Of a stretch of 8,711 nucleotides of DNA, positions 7,801-8,711 are shown in pieces. This DNA comes from Chitinophagaceae bacterium (GTDB lineage: Bacteria; Bacteroidota; Bacteroidia; Chitinophagales; Chitinophagaceae). The translations under genes and the position numbers were made by a program. Numbering within the stretch: the stretch's first letter is position 1; each line of letters starts with the position of its first letter. Under the pieces are notes generated by a model, which was given only the letters and a program-made list of their open reading frames with translations, was not told where the DNA came from and did not search any database. Location of the stretch: NCBI GenBank assembly GCA_009996555.1, contig JAACZX010000076.1, positions 1-8,711 of the forward strand. Reading direction: 5' to 3'.

Positions 7801-8711
7801 GATCGGTAAAACACGTCACTCAACACCTGGTGTTGGTTTGATCTCTCCGCCTCCGCATCACGATATTTATTCTATTGAAGATCTTGCTCAATTAATATTC
7901 GATCTGAAGAATGCAAACCGAGCTGCACGTATCAATGTAAAGCTGGTAAGTAAAGCAGGTGTTGGTACTATTGCTGCTGGTGTTACAAAAGCAAAAGCAG
8001 ATGTAGTGTTGATCAGCGGACATGACGGTGGTACAGGTGCATCACCAATATCATCTATTAAACATGCGGGTCTTCCTTGGGAACTTGGTTTGGCAGAAGC
8101 ACATCAAACACTTGTAAAAAATAAATTACGTAGTCGTGTAGTTGTGCAGGCCGATGGTCAGATGAAAACCGGTCGTGATATTGCTATTGCTGCATTGCTT
8201 GGTGCAGAAGAATGGGGTGTTGCAACTGCTGCTCTTGTGGTGGAAGGTTGTATCATGATGCGTAAGTGTCATCTCAATACTTGTCCGGTTGGTGTGGCCA
8301 CACAGGATCCTGAATTGCGCAAGCGCTTTACAGGTAATGCCGATCATGTGGTGAACTTTTTCCGCTTTATGGTGCAGGAGTTAAGAGAGATCATGGCTGA
8401 GCTTGGTTTCCGCACAGTGAATGAAATGGTAGGCCAGGTTGATTGCTTACAGATGAGAGAGAATATCAATCACTGGAAATTCAGCAAACTTGATCTGTCA
8501 CCAATTTTATACAAAGAACCTGCTGCTGAATTTACAGGATTGTATAACACAGAAGAACAGGATCATGGCATTGCAGAAGTGCTCGATTGGAAATTGCTTT
8601 CTGCGGCACAACCTGCATTAGAGAATAAAGAAAAAGTAAAAGCTTCCTTCGAAATAAAAAATACAGATCGTACCGCAGGTACTATCTTATCGAACGAGAT
8701 CACAAAGAAAT
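4865..8711 (+). CDS. gltB: Glutamate synthase large (alpha) subunit, 3'-truncated by window edge
   Basis: Large subunit of glutamate synthase (GOGAT): it hydrolyses glutamine and uses the ammonia to convert 2-oxoglutarate to glutamate, with electrons from a GltD-type partner. I translated it through 1282 codons with no stop or frameshift; roughly 220 residues of the usual ~1500 are missing. ATG 4865 is the only start between the in-frame TAA at 4832 and the conserved N-terminus. The class II amidotransferase domain is at about 17-420: C17 in HDACGIGF is the expected nucleophile after removal of a 16-residue propeptide; HRGACG at 46-51, HSRFATNT near 228, HNGEIN at 250, GGQSDS at 290. A central domain follows, then the FMN-binding barrel at about 800-1200 (GAMSFGSIS 884, NTGEGGED 910, [12 protein letters not shown] 962, [11 protein letters not shown] 1029, [11 protein letters not shown] 1051). 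C1129, C1135 and C1140 give the C-x5-C-x4-C motif for the [3Fe-4S] cluster. The C-terminal beta-helix domain is cut by the edge. Confidence 0.97.
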   Translation, partial: MAGNQGLYNPAFEHDACGIGFVASIKGYKSHQHISDALTVLENMEHRGACGCENNTGDGAGIMIQVPHEFFFEECLKLGVHLPSFGKYGVGVLFFPKEIKLREECRDIFNRTAEKLGLEILTYRKVPVNPDGIGPTALSVEPEMEHVFVACPDHITNPDEFERKLFVLRNHATHLINSTVKKDAIGFYLASLSYKTVVYKGQLTSGQVRGYFPDLNNKRVVSAFGLVHSRFATNTFPSWKLAQPFRYIAHNGEINTLQGNLNWLKSSEHGFSSPNFTKEEMEMLLPIVSGGQSDSACLDNMIELLTMTGRSLPHVMMMLIPEAWDANDQMDPLKKAFYEYHASIMEPWDGPASISFTDGKIIGATLDRNGLRPSRYCITSDDRVIMASETGAVWVDPKTVVKKGRLHPGKMFVVDMEQGRIISDEELKQTICSQKPYADWLNQNKIRLEELPEPRVAFTHLSDENIHKYQKAFGYSTEDIDTIIKPMAVDGKEPIGSMGTDTPLAVLSDQPQHLTSYFKQLFAQVTNPPIDPIRERMVMSLAAFVGNNGNLLEEDPMHCHTVALKQPVLTSTDLEKIRSIDTGKFQAKTIQIYFRADGKPGSLKDGLDRICRYAEDSVRDGFEVLILCDRAVDSDHAAIPSLLATAAVHHHLIRRGLRGQVGIVVEAGDVWEVHHFACLLAFGATAINPYLALASIRNMKVNGSLETDLEWEVLRKNYVKAVCDGLLKVFSKMGISTLQSYQGAQILEILGLNQEVVDKYFTGATSRIQGIGLEEIAKEALVKHYFAFSKKDVPVDRLPVGGVYQWKRKGEFHLFNPTTIHLLQYATKMNDYATFKKYTKHVNDQSEKAATLRSLFEFKRNRPAISIDEVESAEAIYKRFATGAMSFGSISWEAHTTLAIAMNRLGGKSNTGEGGEDERRYDRLPNGDSMRSAIKQVASARFGVTSLYLTEADELQIKMAQGAKPGEGGQLPGHKVDDWIGKTRHSTPGVGLISPPPHHDIYSIEDLAQLIFDLKNANRAARINVKLVSKAGVGTIAAGVTKAKADVVLISGHDGGTGASPISSIKHAGLPWELGLAEAHQTLVKNKLRSRVVVQADGQMKTGRDIAIAALLGAEEWGVATAALVVEGCIMMRKCHLNTCPVGVATQDPELRKRFTGNADHVVNFFRFMVQELREIMAELGFRTVNEMVGQVDCLQMRENINHWKFSKLDLSPILYKEPAAEFTGLYNTEEQDHGIAEVLDWKLLSAAQPALENKEKVKASFEIKNTDRTAGTILSNEITKK

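Noticed and set aside
8126..8347. Minus-strand frame with several His/Cys residues opposite gltB
   Set aside because: It is a shadow of the [3Fe-4S] and FMN-domain coding region of gltB; the His/Cys pattern is the reverse complement of common codons there.

Overview
The window is a stretch of bacterial chromosome carrying central amino-acid biosynthesis genes, all on the + strand. In order they are the 3' part of ilvB, then ilvN, ilvC and ilvA, and after a 166-bp gap the first ~1282 codons of gltB, which runs off the right edge. Moderate-to-low GC, A-rich translation starts without clear Shine-Dalgarno sequences, an E. coli-like long (class II) IlvC next to ilvBN, and short C-run/G-run palindromes between genes suggest a member of the Bacteroidota, probably Chitinophagaceae-like. 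The phylum is a reasonably firm inference; the family is a guess from general appearance.

Layout: 1-962, ilvB C-terminal two thirds or less (acetohydroxyacid synthase catalytic subunit). 963-1049, a short gap with a repeat and a hairpin. 1050-1700, ilvN (regulatory subunit). 1701-1954, a 254-bp gap with two further repeat copies, a short in-frame coding-like remnant and a hairpin. 1955-3439, ilvC. 3448-4698, ilvA, 8 bp after ilvC and clearly in the same transcript. 4699-4864, a gap with no convincing promoter or terminator. 4865-8711, gltB, open at the 3' end.

The genes form a coherent unit. IlvA makes 2-oxobutanoate from threonine, IlvBN condenses pyruvate with 2-oxobutanoate or a second pyruvate, and IlvC isomerises and reduces the product. 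GltB belongs to glutamate synthase, which makes the glutamate used as amino donor in the last transamination to isoleucine, valine and leucine. ilvD and ilvE are not in the window.

I found no new defence, mobile or secretion system. The unusual part is a family of four GC-rich palindromic repeats within about 930 bp (954-1882), arranged as two inverted pairs (954/1115 and 1701/1882). The first pair appears to have altered the genes it touches. It supplies the last two codons and stop of ilvB, and it contains the ilvN start and first 22 codons, giving IlvN a glycine-run N-terminal extension that ends exactly where the repeat ends.
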